This document shows positions 52,501 to 60,566 of a stretch of DNA of 64,000 nucleotides, piece after piece. Origin of the DNA: JBBIOU01 sp037443205 (lineage in GTDB: Bacteria; Bacteroidota; Bacteroidia; Flavobacteriales_D; UBA2798); the NCBI GenBank assembly GCA_037443205.1, contig JBBIOU010000018.1, forward strand, positions 1 to 64,000, read 5' to 3'. Under the pieces are notes generated by a model, which saw only the letters and a list, made by a program, of their open reading frames with translations, did no database searches and had not been told where the DNA came from. Numbering within the stretch: the stretch's first letter is position 1; every line of letters begins with the position of its first letter. A program made the position numbers and the translations under genes.

Positions 52501-53408
52501 TCAAAGTCATTGTGGCGATAGGTATAAAAATTTAGGTTTTTATGATTGAGTGATGATATATTTAACCCACCACCCGTGGTACCTACATACAAAAGATTAT
52601 CTGACGAAACATAAACACTTTTTATTGTATTGTTACTTAACCCGCGAACATTGTATGTTGTATGATAATTTACGGCAATGTAGCGCTCCTGATCTTTTTT
52701 AATTTTGCATAATCCGTTGTTTGTGGCCAGCCATAAAATGCCTTCTTTACTTTCACTTATTGACCAAACTACTTCATCAATCAATGGGTTATTGATTTTC
52801 TTAAAAATATCTTCGCGGGCATCGTATTCAAAAAGTCCTTTACCTGCGCTGCCGGCATATAACTTACCCTCAGCCGAAACATACAGACAATTAAATGTTG
52901 TGGCGGTAACACCTTTACTTACCCCGTAATTCGTAATTTTTTTTGATGATAGTGTATATTTTGCCAATCCTCCGCCACTGGTGGCAATCCATAGGTTGTC
53001 ATCATCAGTAAAAGCCAAATCGTTTATAAAGCGCAAGGAAGCATGTAAGGCTATGTGCGTTGCTTGTTCGGTAAGGGTATTGAATGTGCTCAGTCCTCCT
53101 CCGTTAGTTCCGAGCCACAGGGTATTATTTTTACCTGATAAAATACAATTGATGTAATTATTGTTTAGGCTTGAGCTTTTTTCAGGGTCTTTTTTAAATA
53201 CTTTAAAGCGATAGCCGTCAAACTTATTTAATCCATCTTGGGTAGCAATCCATATAAAGCCCAAACTGTCTTGCGTAATATCGTTAACATAGCTTTGTGA
53301 TAAGCCTTGGTTTATACCTATAACGTCAAAGCGTATGCGTTTGGGTTGAGCCGTTAAAATACCGGCATTAGCCCATAAAATAAATATTATGAAAAGCTTT
53401 TGGCGCAC
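49530..53408 (-). CDS. Propeller sensor - adenylate cyclase - HD domain fusion
   Basis: A 1292-residue membrane protein with a GTG start. A signal peptide is followed by Reg_prop propeller repeats (from about 25, SLGFIWIATQDGLNKFDGY, to about 700), a Y_Y_Y domain (about 715-785), a membrane helix (about 796-816) and a coiled coil (about 825-870). A class III cyclase domain (about 885-1075) shows both metal Asps (FTDFVSFT, IGDAYM), the Lys and Asp of adenine recognition (KIKTIGDAY, YDIWGNSVN) and the transition-state Asn/Arg (NVAQRME). An HD domain follows (about 1110-1230: HHTYDV, YHDAGF, CDADLDYLG). The outputs are inferred as cAMP synthesis plus a metal phosphohydrolase or regulatory function. 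Confidence 0.9.
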   Translation of the reverse strand: MRQKLFIIFILWANAGILTAQPKRIRFDVIGINQGLSQSYVNDITQDSLGFIWIATQDGLNKFDGYRFKVFKKDPEKSSSLNNNYINCILSGKNNTLWLGTNGGGLSTFNTLTEQATHIALHASLRFINDLAFTDDDNLWIATSGGGLAKYTLSSKKITNYGVSKGVTATTFNCLYVSAEGKLYAGSAGKGLFEYDAREDIFKKINNPLIDEVVWSISESKEGILWLATNNGLCKIKKDQERYIAVNYHTTYNVRGLSNNTIKSVYVSSDNLLYVGTTGGGLNISSLNHKNLNFYTYRHNDFDPFSLSDDIIQNIFEDKSGCIWIATQSGISKFDPVKQGFDHINFNPLNSNSLNDKNVWAIVQDKNGILYVGTREGVTRVDRKNNLYNRYNRIAHNKNSLNNNSVLSLFIDNENIIWVGAMDGLFKLKPAEDFTTAYYEPVVFRKNNNNFNDNRVYKIIQDTQGYIWVGSKEGLSRIDKQKNKFIFFQHDEDNPESLPSNVVRTLYVDKSGNLWAGCDGAGLVLIDYSQKDKIAFKSYAEVISSGSGQENIIITSIWEDNAGNLWLGTYGSGLIQFNTTTQKVRIYTEKDGLPNNSVYGVLGDDKNNLWMSTNLGLSRFNLSSQQFNNYLERDGIQSNEFNVGAYFKNNQGELFFGGINGLNAFYPQDIIINTKPPQVVITDIKLFGKHINYSDDKVTTHVSVSPKLKLGYRENSITIEFAALHYSNAANNTYKYMMEGLDESYIMAANTREASYNRIPYGNYVFKVFGANSDGVWSVAPAQIEIIISPPFWHTWWFRSIGIFFLCLLVFGIYQIRLYNIKSHRLKLAKEVRERTQEVMLQKEEIEKQKKIIEEEKNKVEKLLLNILPEETAEELKLRGKASARSYRQVTIMFTDFVSFTKIAESMRPADLVAQLDSYFIKFDEIIQKHNLEKIKTIGDAYMCAGGVPIRSKSNPIDTVLAALEIQHYMRELKQNYPNDKHWDLRIGINTGEIIAGVIGTKRFAYDIWGNSVNVAQRMETSAEPGKINISGNTFELVEPYFEFTYRGKIAAKNKGEVDMYYVERIKPELSVNGEGLIPNEKFWKYVDLYLYSSINYKKAERHIMKILQERLPDNLYYHGIHHTYDVIEAAERLALMEGITDEQMFILKSAATYHDAGFVEQYAKNEPIGIRMAQEIMPKYGYTPEQVEQVAELIYATIIPHNPKTHLQQIICDADLDYLGRDDFHAISETLRMELTERGIVSSKRQWDEMQVKFFNMHKYFTQSAIKLRQEKKMKHLKEIEERLKGKYDDE

Positions 53409-53454
53409 AATAATAATTTACCGCAAAGTAATAAAATTCTACATTGGTAAAACC

Positions 53455-53480
53455 ATCCGACTTGGATATTCATGTCGGAT
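53455..53480. repeat. Inverted repeat upstream of the cyclase sensor gene
   Basis: ATCCGAC and GTCGGAT flank a 12-base loop. It lies 47 bases upstream of the sensor start codon; an operator or a terminator for neither gene in particular is possible. Confidence 0.35.
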
Positions 53481-53557
53481 TACAAATTTATGAACATAAC
53501 TCTAAAAAGTCATTCTACTTTTTTACGGTAAGCTGAGTTTAAAATTTTGTATTTGGG

Positions 53558-55825
53558 TTATTTAAGTAAAATTATTTTTTGTGTGATGTTAACCTCATCA
53601 CCGGTTAAATTTAAATAATAAACTCCTTCAGGCAAATAACTAATGTCTATTTGCCATTTATTGGTGTTGGTACTTGAAGTAAATATTGCTTTGCCGCTTA
53701 AATCGTAAATTACACCTTGCAAATGATGAGTATTTATATTTTCAATATAAATTATTCCGTTAGAAGGATTAGGGTAAATTTGCAATGTTAAAATATCTGA
53801 TGAGATAACATTATTTATTACCACGGTTGTACAAGCGGTTTCTATACCACATACACTACCTGTAGTAACAGCCAGGCAAAAAATGTATGTACCATGGGTA
53901 GCTGTAAACAAAGGATTTTGCAGGGTTGAAAAATTATTCCAGGTGCTGCCGCCATCATTACTGTAAGACCATTGATAAGATAAAGCCTGGGTATTTCCAT
54001 AAGTAGATGAGGTACTTGTAAAATTGATAATGTTGCCTGTTTGCGAATAGGTAAAAGAAGCAATAGGGTATTCGCTTACATTTACTTGTATAGAATCAGT
54101 ATCTCCGCATAAACCGGGAATGGTATATACTGCCCAATAAGTACCGGCAGGGATGGAAGTTGTATTAAAAAATCCTTGTCCATTATTCATGTCGGTTACT
54201 TGCGTGCCGCTCCATATACCACCTGCATCAGCCATTAAATTAAAGCCAAATACATTATTACATACACTGGTATCTGATGTATGTATATTTACTGCTGCAT
54301 TGGCATATACGTCAATATTGATATTGGATGAATTACTGCAAGAGCCGCTGATTGTATAAGTAATGGTATGCGTACCTGCACCTGCAGCAGAAGCGTCAAA
54401 TATACCGAGGTTCGAATCAATAATTCCGTTGCCGCTCCAAACGCCTCCGGGTGTGGCTGCGGTTAACTGATAGGGTACTCCCATTTCGCAAAACGGACCG
54501 GCCGGGTTTATGTTAGTATTGGCTATTGTGTAAATTGTAAGGGTTTGCTGAGAACTGTCGGGACATGTGCCGGAGGTGGTATAAGTAAGGGTATGTGTAC
54601 CTGCTCCGCTTGCCAATAAATTTACTTCACCGGTAACTGCGTTAACTACACAAGTATTACAGGTAAACGTGCCTCCGGGCGTGCCCGAAATATTAGGAAC
54701 AGGGTTAGGGTCGTTTATGCAATAATCCGTAGAAGAATAATTAAATACGGCACTGTCTTTTGGAAACACATTTACTGTTGTGCTTGCTGTAGCCGAACAA
54801 CCATTTGCATCCAAAACTGTTACAACAGGATTATAAGTGCCGGCCGCATAATTAGTACAGGCATTTATCAGATTTGTTGAATTGAAAGAATTATCAAAAT
54901 CCCAAAATGCTGTATAAGGCGCTTGCCCGTTAGTTACATTAGCCGTAAAACACACATTAAATGGCTCGCAGCCGCTTGCCGGATCGGGAATTGAGGCGAT
55001 GCTAACAATTGGATTTTCATTTACGGTTACAGCAAGCGAATGAGTTTCGAACTCGCCCAGGGCATCCGTTACTACGAGCATTACAATATATGTACCTGCT
55101 GCTGTGTAGGTATGATTAACCGGTGTTCCTGTTCCTGTTCCCGAATCGCCAAAAGACCAATTGATTGTATAAGGCGCTTGTCCGCCAGATATGTTAGCGC
55201 TAAACTGTATGGAGGTATTAGCACACACTATTGTGCTGCTTGGTGTTATCGACAGACAGGGTTTCATGGCATGTGTATTTATGTAGGTAAATGTATTTAC
55301 CGGATGAATATTCCATTGCATTTCTCCAACGCCTGTCCAGGTATTTGTGCCGGTTTTGATTGTATTGATTCTTACCAGGGTTCTGTCGGCTGTGCCCGAA
55401 ACACCGTTTAAAAGCCATTCCGTTCCCGGATTATTCCCTACAATACCTATTATATCAATTACAGTATTGGTGCTTATTTTAAATAACTCAACTGCATCGT
55501 TACCATTAAAATTTATGACCCCCGAGTTTGTAACATCGGCTACCGAAAGTATTGCTGCTGCTGCCGAGGGGTGTGCGGCAATATATACTTCGCCCGGATT
55601 TAAAATACCACTGAGTGTTAAAGTACTTGCTGTAATATTACCATTGTAATAAGTTCTTATCATATAATCTGATAAATCTATTGGTGTATTGGTTGGATTA
55701 TATATTTCAATTGCCTTATTAAAAGATGTACCTTCTATATATTCAGAAAAAAATAAGTCTGTACACTGCGAAAATGAAAGCAAACTGATAGCTGAAGCAT
55801 ATGCTGCAAATAGAAATTTTTTCAT
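53558..55825 (-). CDS. Secreted lamin-tail/PKD protein with type IX (type A) sorting domain
   Basis: A 755-residue protein with a signal peptide (about 1-19, cut before QCTDL), a lamin-tail (LTD) domain (FFSEYIEGTSFNKAIEIYNP, about 25-150), then PKD modules (FGDSGTGTGTPVNHTYTAAG; FDNSFNSTNLINACTNYAAG) and several Ig-like modules to about 670. The C-terminus (LQIYPNPSNGIIYIEN, YDLSGKAIF, LPEGVYYLNL) is a type A T9SS domain. It is probably a surface protein with binding modules; no catalytic domain is seen. Confidence 0.9.
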   Translation of the reverse strand: MKKFLFAAYASAISLLSFSQCTDLFFSEYIEGTSFNKAIEIYNPTNTPIDLSDYMIRTYYNGNITASTLTLSGILNPGEVYIAAHPSAAAAILSVADVTNSGVINFNGNDAVELFKISTNTVIDIIGIVGNNPGTEWLLNGVSGTADRTLVRINTIKTGTNTWTGVGEMQWNIHPVNTFTYINTHAMKPCLSITPSSTIVCANTSIQFSANISGGQAPYTINWSFGDSGTGTGTPVNHTYTAAGTYIVMLVVTDALGEFETHSLAVTVNENPIVSIASIPDPASGCEPFNVCFTANVTNGQAPYTAFWDFDNSFNSTNLINACTNYAAGTYNPVVTVLDANGCSATASTTVNVFPKDSAVFNYSSTDYCINDPNPVPNISGTPGGTFTCNTCVVNAVTGEVNLLASGAGTHTLTYTTSGTCPDSSQQTLTIYTIANTNINPAGPFCEMGVPYQLTAATPGGVWSGNGIIDSNLGIFDASAAGAGTHTITYTISGSCSNSSNINIDVYANAAVNIHTSDTSVCNNVFGFNLMADAGGIWSGTQVTDMNNGQGFFNTTSIPAGTYWAVYTIPGLCGDTDSIQVNVSEYPIASFTYSQTGNIINFTSTSSTYGNTQALSYQWSYSNDGGSTWNNFSTLQNPLFTATHGTYIFCLAVTTGSVCGIETACTTVVINNVISSDILTLQIYPNPSNGIIYIENINTHHLQGVIYDLSGKAIFTSSTNTNKWQIDISYLPEGVYYLNLTGDEVNITQKIILLK

Positions 55826-55881
55826 AGCAAGTATTAATTTAGATTAAGGCAAAGATAATATAATTTGAATATTTAACAATA

Positions 55882-56754
55882 CTAATGTATTAATAATGAG
55901 CGCATAGAAACAGCGCCCATAAGCACTTTATCGTTAAAATAGGTTATGTTGTCATTTGCGCATTTAAGTGCCAAAGAATAAAGCAAGGGTAAATAATGAT
56001 CGTTTGCAGGAACAGATAATTTTGCGGCTTCGCCTAATTTTTCATAATTAATCAATGATTGAAAATCGTTTTGATCAATAAGTTTCTTTACCTGTGCATC
56101 AAATTCTAATGCCCAATCAAAGGCATCGTTAGTCCATTTTAAGCGGCTTAAATTGTGAACAATATTTCCGCTGCCAATTATTAACACGCCTTTTTTGCGT
56201 AGCTCAAACAATTCTTTGGCTAAATTATAGTGATACTGTGGATTTTTGGTATAATCTAACGATAATTGATAAACCGGTATTTCGGCCTGCGGGTACATAG
56301 GCAACAAAACCGACCAGGTGCCATGATCTAATCCCCAATTATAATCTTCATTCACACGGGTTGTTTGTATCAGGGTAATTGTTTCTTTCGCAAATCGGGG
56401 TGCTCCCGGTGCGGGGTATTGCTGTTGAAATAATTTATCCGGAAATCCCCCAAAATCATGAATAGTTTTAGGTTTTTCCATTGCTGTTACCCATGTTCCC
56501 TTAGTTAACCAATGTGCCGATATGCATAAAACAGCGTTGGGTTTAGGCAATTCTTTTCCGAGTTTTTTCCATGCCAGGCTAAATTCGTTTTCTTCGATGG
56601 CGTTCATCGGATTGCCATGCCCCACAAATAAAACCGGCATAAGCTTGGTGGTTTTGTTATCTGCAAATAGTGTATTTAATACGCTTAATTTCATACTTGT
56701 TGCTGTAGCTGCAGTTAGTATAATTCCTGATTTTATAAATTCTTTTCTTTTCAA
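55882..56754 (-). CDS. ygiD: YgiD-like class III extradiol dioxygenase, exported form
   Basis: A 290-residue LigB-family protein with the metal histidines of DOPA 4,5-dioxygenase-like enzymes in VLFVGHGNPMNAI, CISAHWLTKG and GLDHGTWSVLLP. YgiD relatives are named 4,5-DOPA dioxygenase, but the natural substrate is usually unknown. The first ~35 residues (MKRKEFIKSGIILTAATATS) resemble a Tat or related export signal, unlike cytoplasmic YgiD. The start is a TTG (56754); there is no nearby ATG. Confidence 0.85.
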   Translation of the reverse strand: MKRKEFIKSGIILTAATATSMKLSVLNTLFADNKTTKLMPVLFVGHGNPMNAIEENEFSLAWKKLGKELPKPNAVLCISAHWLTKGTWVTAMEKPKTIHDFGGFPDKLFQQQYPAPGAPRFAKETITLIQTTRVNEDYNWGLDHGTWSVLLPMYPQAEIPVYQLSLDYTKNPQYHYNLAKELFELRKKGVLIIGSGNIVHNLSRLKWTNDAFDWALEFDAQVKKLIDQNDFQSLINYEKLGEAAKLSVPANDHYLPLLYSLALKCANDNITYFNDKVLMGAVSMRSLLIH

Positions 56755-56775
56755 AAAAAGCAATGATTATATATA

Positions 56776-56783
56776 CAAATATA
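56776..56783 (-). promoter_or_regulatory. Possible -7 box of the ygiD-like gene
   Basis: TATATTTG on the minus strand, 21 bases upstream of the TTG start. The rest of 56784-57127 is A+T-rich; I see no gene, hairpin or repeat in it. Confidence 0.4.
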
Positions 56784-57127
56784 AGTAAAACTCGCAAAAA
56801 TGTGAATTGAAATTTTTCTCAGTGGGTTTAGTGTTTAAAAATTTCCGTTAATCTTTTCTGTTTGTAAAGTCAATAAGTTCTAACCAAATTTAAAACAGAA
56901 CTATCCAAATGACGCGTGTATAAGATGTTCACACCATGCGTGGCTAATAACAATTATGCGCTAAAAAACTTTGCTATGTACAAAAGCAATTAATATTATT
57001 ACTGAATTTTTCGCGGGATAAAGACCAATTTGACTTGAAATTAAATGTGTTAATTGATAGAATTGAATTATACTTGCCTTATTGCAGATATTGTTATTGT
57101 TTATAATTTTTTAATTGCGAAATCAGG

Positions 57128-58153
57128 TTATAATACGGCTGTTTCGTTTAATTTAATTAAACGGAGATTTGCATCTAAAGTAGCCGATATACCTATGGGC
57201 AAAGTAAATTTATTGATGGTGTGACCAAAATCAGCACCAATAAATGCCGGAATTTTAAGCGGGCTTATGTGCTGGCGGATAATTTCTTCGAAGGTAAATG
57301 CTTTGTGTGGTTCTTCGGCCAGACATTTATTGCAATTACCAAAAACAAATCCCGAAATACGATTTAAAATTCCGGCTTGTTTAAGCTGTGTAAACATACG
57401 ATCAATTCTAAAAGGTTCTTCCTCTACTTCTTCTAAAAAAAGTATGGCTCCGCTGCAATCGGGTAAATAAGGTGTTCCTACAAGTGAGCAAAAAACACTT
57501 AAATTGCCTCCGATTAGTTTGCCTTGTGTTTTTCCCTGATTGATAACCTTAGTTTGCCCTTGCGATAGATATTTAACCAAAGCTGCTTCGATAAGCGTTT
57601 GTTTAAAATATATTTTGGTAAAATCATTCCAGGTAGTATTTCCGGTAGGTCCGTGAAAGCCTACCAGGCCTGTTTTGTTATAAATAGCCAGCAACAAAGA
57701 GGTTATATCACTAAAACCGAGTAATATTTTTGGATTATCGGCAATGACTGTATAATCTAGTTTTTCGAACAAACGGGCACAACCCCAGCCGCCACGCATA
57801 CAAAAAACAGCATGTATGTTTTTATCGTTAAAAAATTCATTCAATTCGTTGGCTCTTAAATCATCTGATCCGGCCAAATAACCTTGTTGTTCATAAAGTG
57901 TTTTACCTTCACTTACTTTATAGCCTGCTTCTAAGAGGTGGATTTTAAATTTTTGGATGCTGTTTTTATCCCAAATGGCTCCTGCGGGTGCGGTTAATGC
58001 TATGTGGCTTCCGGGTTTTAATCGCAAGGGTTTTATTATTTTTCTTGCAGGGTATTTTTCTGTTTTGTATGGGGTATTAATGGCTTTTGGTAATGCCAGC
58101 AGCAAACCTGCGGCACCGGCTTTTTTGATAAAGTTTCTGCGTGTGTTATTCAT
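57128..58153 (-). CDS. S66 family LD-carboxypeptidase-like protein, Tat-exported
   Basis: A 341-residue protein with a twin-arginine signal (MNNTRRNFIKKAGAAGLLLA). The catalytic domain shows CMRGGWGCARLFEKLDY and then LLGFSDITSLL, whose Ser is the expected nucleophile; ILFLEEVEEEPFRIDRMFTQ gives the Glu and GADFGHTINKFTLPIG the His, so the triad is complete. LD-carboxypeptidases trim tetrapeptide stems of peptidoglycan; MccF-type members also cleave microcins. Relatives in this phylum act in the periplasm, which fits the signal. It is divergent from the TIGR03643 gene. Confidence 0.9.
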   Translation of the reverse strand: MNNTRRNFIKKAGAAGLLLALPKAINTPYKTEKYPARKIIKPLRLKPGSHIALTAPAGAIWDKNSIQKFKIHLLEAGYKVSEGKTLYEQQGYLAGSDDLRANELNEFFNDKNIHAVFCMRGGWGCARLFEKLDYTVIADNPKILLGFSDITSLLLAIYNKTGLVGFHGPTGNTTWNDFTKIYFKQTLIEAALVKYLSQGQTKVINQGKTQGKLIGGNLSVFCSLVGTPYLPDCSGAILFLEEVEEEPFRIDRMFTQLKQAGILNRISGFVFGNCNKCLAEEPHKAFTFEEIIRQHISPLKIPAFIGADFGHTINKFTLPIGISATLDANLRLIKLNETAVL

Positions 58154-58201
58154 TAAACAATAGATAAATTAATGTGTTTATTGAATAAAAATAAAAAATT
58201 A

Positions 58202-58468
58202 ATGAATAGCTATGATATTGACAGAATAATTGAAATGGCCTGGGAAGACAGAACACCCTTTGAGGCAATATATATACAGTTTGGCATTGGTGAGGCAGAA
58301 GTGATTACCCTGATGAGGAATAATTTAAAACCGTCTTCTTTTAAAATGTGGAGAAAAAGAGTAAACAAAAAAATTACCAAGCATTTACAAAAAAGAGGTT
58401 TTAAAGTTGGCAAGCACAAATCGTCCTTACAAAAACATATTAGCTTAAACAAAATAAGTAAGCGTTAA
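58202..58468 (+). CDS. TIGR03643 family protein
   Basis: The ATG at 58202 gives 88 residues. The sequence DIDRIIEMAWEDRTPFEAIY, then FGIGEAEVITLMRNNLKPSS and MWRKRVNKKITKH, matches the TIGR03643 family, a short conserved family of unknown function. The N-terminal half resembles a helix-turn-helix and the C-terminus is very basic, so nucleic acid binding is possible. The stop is one base from the end of the convergent nadD gene. Confidence 0.82.
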   Translation: MNSYDIDRIIEMAWEDRTPFEAIYIQFGIGEAEVITLMRNNLKPSSFKMWRKRVNKKITKHLQKRGFKVGKHKSSLQKHISLNKISKR

Positions 58469-58469
58469 T

Positions 58470-59078
58470 TTACTTTTCGTAGAAATGCATTTCTGTAATG
58501 TATTTATACACGGGTTCTGTCAAGAGGTATCGTACGTCTCTTTTTTCTTTAATGGCTTTTCTGATAAAACTGGAAGAGACTTTCATTACCGGAGCATCGC
58601 AAATAATTACCTGTGGATGATTGAAAAATTCGTTGTTTGGCTCGTGTAAATTTACTTCGGATATTTCAGTTTCAGTTAAAACACGGGGGTAAACATAAAT
58701 TTTATGTTTGCGAATAATTTGTTCATGGTTTTTCCATTTGTGAAAGGTGCGCAAATTATCTTCACCCATAATTAATGCAAATTGATGTTGGGTATATTTT
58801 TCCTGCAGATGGGTCAAGGTATTTATGGTATAAGAAGGTATGGGTAATTTAAATTCCACATCGCTGGCGCGCAGTTTGTCATTTCCTTCTATAGCCACTC
58901 TTACGAGGTTAAGCCGGTGATAGTCGGCCAGGAGATGTTTTTTTTCTTTGAGAGGGTTTTGGGGAGAAACTACCAGCCATACCTGATCAAGATCCGTATA
59001 GTCAGCCATATAGTTAGCAATAATTAAATGACCTACATGGATGGGGTTAAACGTACCAAAATATAGTCCGATATTCAT
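58470..59078 (-). CDS. nadD: Nicotinate-nucleotide adenylyltransferase
   Basis: A 202-residue enzyme that makes nicotinate adenine dinucleotide in NAD synthesis. The nucleotidyltransferase motif GTFNPIHVGHLIIANYM is at about 8-24 (with HxGH), DYHRLNLVRVAIEGN follows, and VSSSFIRKAIKE (about 167-178) is the SxTxIR-like second motif. It is six bases after gmk in the same direction, so it belongs to the yicC-gmk-nadD operon, an arrangement common in Bacteroidota. Confidence 0.95.
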   Translation of the reverse strand: MNIGLYFGTFNPIHVGHLIIANYMADYTDLDQVWLVVSPQNPLKEKKHLLADYHRLNLVRVAIEGNDKLRASDVEFKLPIPSYTINTLTHLQEKYTQHQFALIMGEDNLRTFHKWKNHEQIIRKHKIYVYPRVLTETEISEVNLHEPNNEFFNHPQVIICDAPVMKVSSSFIRKAIKEKRDVRYLLTEPVYKYITEMHFYEK

Positions 59079-59084
59079 GTATAT

Positions 59085-59657
59085 TCATTCTTTTTTTAAA
59101 AATACTCCGACAATTTTTTCGGCTTCGGTAAATGCTTGTTGTAAATTGTCATTGATTAAAACATAGTCAAATTTATTTTCATATTGCATTTCATTTTGTG
59201 CTTTGGCAATCCTTCGGGCTATACTTTCGGGGGTTTCTGTTTGGCGTGTTTCTAATCGTTTTTGCAGATGCAGGAGCGAGGGTGCTTTCACAAAAACCGA
59301 CAAGGCTTTGCTGCCAAATATTTTTTTTAGGTTTAATCCTCCTACCACATCTACATCAAAAATAACCGATTTATTTTTATTCCATATCCTGTCTATTTCT
59401 GATTTTAATGTGCCATAGTAATTATCTTTATAAACTTCTTCCCATTCTAAAAATTCGTTGTTGTTTATTTTTTTTCTAAATTCTTCTATGGTTAAAAAAT
59501 AATAATCTTTGCCATGTTCCTCATTGTTGCGTTTAGGCCGGCTGCATGCCGATACCGAAAATTCCAATTCACTGAATTTTTGCAACAAGTAATGTACGAT
59601 GGTGGTTTTACCGGCACCTGAGGGAGCTGAAAAAATGATGCATTTACCGCCAGACAT
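59085..59657 (-). CDS. gmk: Guanylate kinase
   Basis: A 190-residue enzyme that phosphorylates GMP. The P-loop is FSAPSGAGKTTIVHYL (about 9-24). GMP-binding residues lie in SACSRPKRNNEEHGKDYYFL. It overlaps the yicC stop by one base (TAATG), so the two are coupled, and nadD follows. Confidence 0.96.
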   Translation of the reverse strand: MSGGKCIIFSAPSGAGKTTIVHYLLQKFSELEFSVSACSRPKRNNEEHGKDYYFLTIEEFRKKINNNEFLEWEEVYKDNYYGTLKSEIDRIWNKNKSVIFDVDVVGGLNLKKIFGSKALSVFVKAPSLLHLQKRLETRQTETPESIARRIAKAQNEMQYENKFDYVLINDNLQQAFTEAEKIVGVFLKKE

Positions 59658-60532
59658 TATAAGATATTTAAAATTTGTTCTTTTATTTTTTCCAGTTCGT
59701 CTTTCATCAGCACAACAATTTTTTGCATCTCGGCATGGTTAGCCTTTGACCCCAGCGTATTTACTTCTCTTCCTATCTCTTGTGTTATAAATCCTAATTT
59801 CCTTCCCTGGTTGTTTTCATTTTTCATGGTATTTAAAAAATATTCGCAATGGGTTTTAAGTCTTTGTTTTTCTTCGCTTATATCTAATTTTTCAAGGTAA
59901 TATATTAATTCCTGCTCAAATCGGTTTTTATCTATGGCATCAGGGTTCTGTAATTCTTGTAACGATTTTTGCAAACGATTTTTAATCCATTCTATCCTTT
60001 CTTTTTCAAAGTTGTTTATTTGGTTTAATAGCGTTAAAATATTTTCTATGCGCGTGCATAACTCTTTTTCGAGCGAGCTTCCTTCTTTCTCTCTAAAATT
60101 ATTAAAGTGTGTAATGGCTTGCCAAAGAGTATTAATGATAATTTGCCATTCTTTTTCATCCGGTTCTTTTTTTTCGGATTTTAATACTTCGGGCATTTTA
60201 AGCAATAAAGACATCACATCCCGGGTATTTTCTAAATTGAGTTTATTTTCGAGCTTACGAATTTGTTCATAGTATTGACGGGCGTTATTTTCATCCAAGG
60301 CAACTGCCGTTGTTTCCTGCAAGCCCTCTATATTTATAATTACATCTATTTTTCCTCTGATAAGTTCTTGTGCTAAAAAATTACGCAACTCTATTTCTTT
60401 TTCTTTATACACTGCCGGAAGTCGCAAACTCAAATCAAATTGTTTACTGTTTAACGAACGTATTTCGACCAAAATGTTTTTATCATTCAGATTTGCGAGC
60501 GCTTTTCCATATCCTGTCATTGATTTTATCAT
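59657..60532 (-). CDS. yicC: YicC/YloC family endoribonuclease
   Basis: A 291-residue protein with the family start MIKSMTGYGKALANLNDKNI and VEIRSLNSKQFDLSLRLP, and the conserved C-terminal IGREVNTLGSKANHAEMQKI. YicC proteins are a recently described endoribonuclease family. It is coupled to gmk by a one-base overlap and starts the yicC-gmk-nadD unit. Confidence 0.93.
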   Translation of the reverse strand: MIKSMTGYGKALANLNDKNILVEIRSLNSKQFDLSLRLPAVYKEKEIELRNFLAQELIRGKIDVIINIEGLQETTAVALDENNARQYYEQIRKLENKLNLENTRDVMSLLLKMPEVLKSEKKEPDEKEWQIIINTLWQAITHFNNFREKEGSSLEKELCTRIENILTLLNQINNFEKERIEWIKNRLQKSLQELQNPDAIDKNRFEQELIYYLEKLDISEEKQRLKTHCEYFLNTMKNENNQGRKLGFITQEIGREVNTLGSKANHAEMQKIVVLMKDELEKIKEQILNIL

Positions 60533-60566
60533 ACAACCATATATATCCGGCTAAATTAGTAAATAT

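Noticed and set aside
55040..55411. Rightward 123-codon frame opposite the lamin-tail/PKD gene
   Set aside because: Antisense to a clear T9SS gene; Cys/Tyr-rich with no domain.
57128..58153. Loss of catalytic serine in the S66 peptidase (GGWGC in place of a Ser-bearing motif)
   Set aside because: The nucleophile of this family is the serine in the GFSD motif, which is present, as are the Glu and His.
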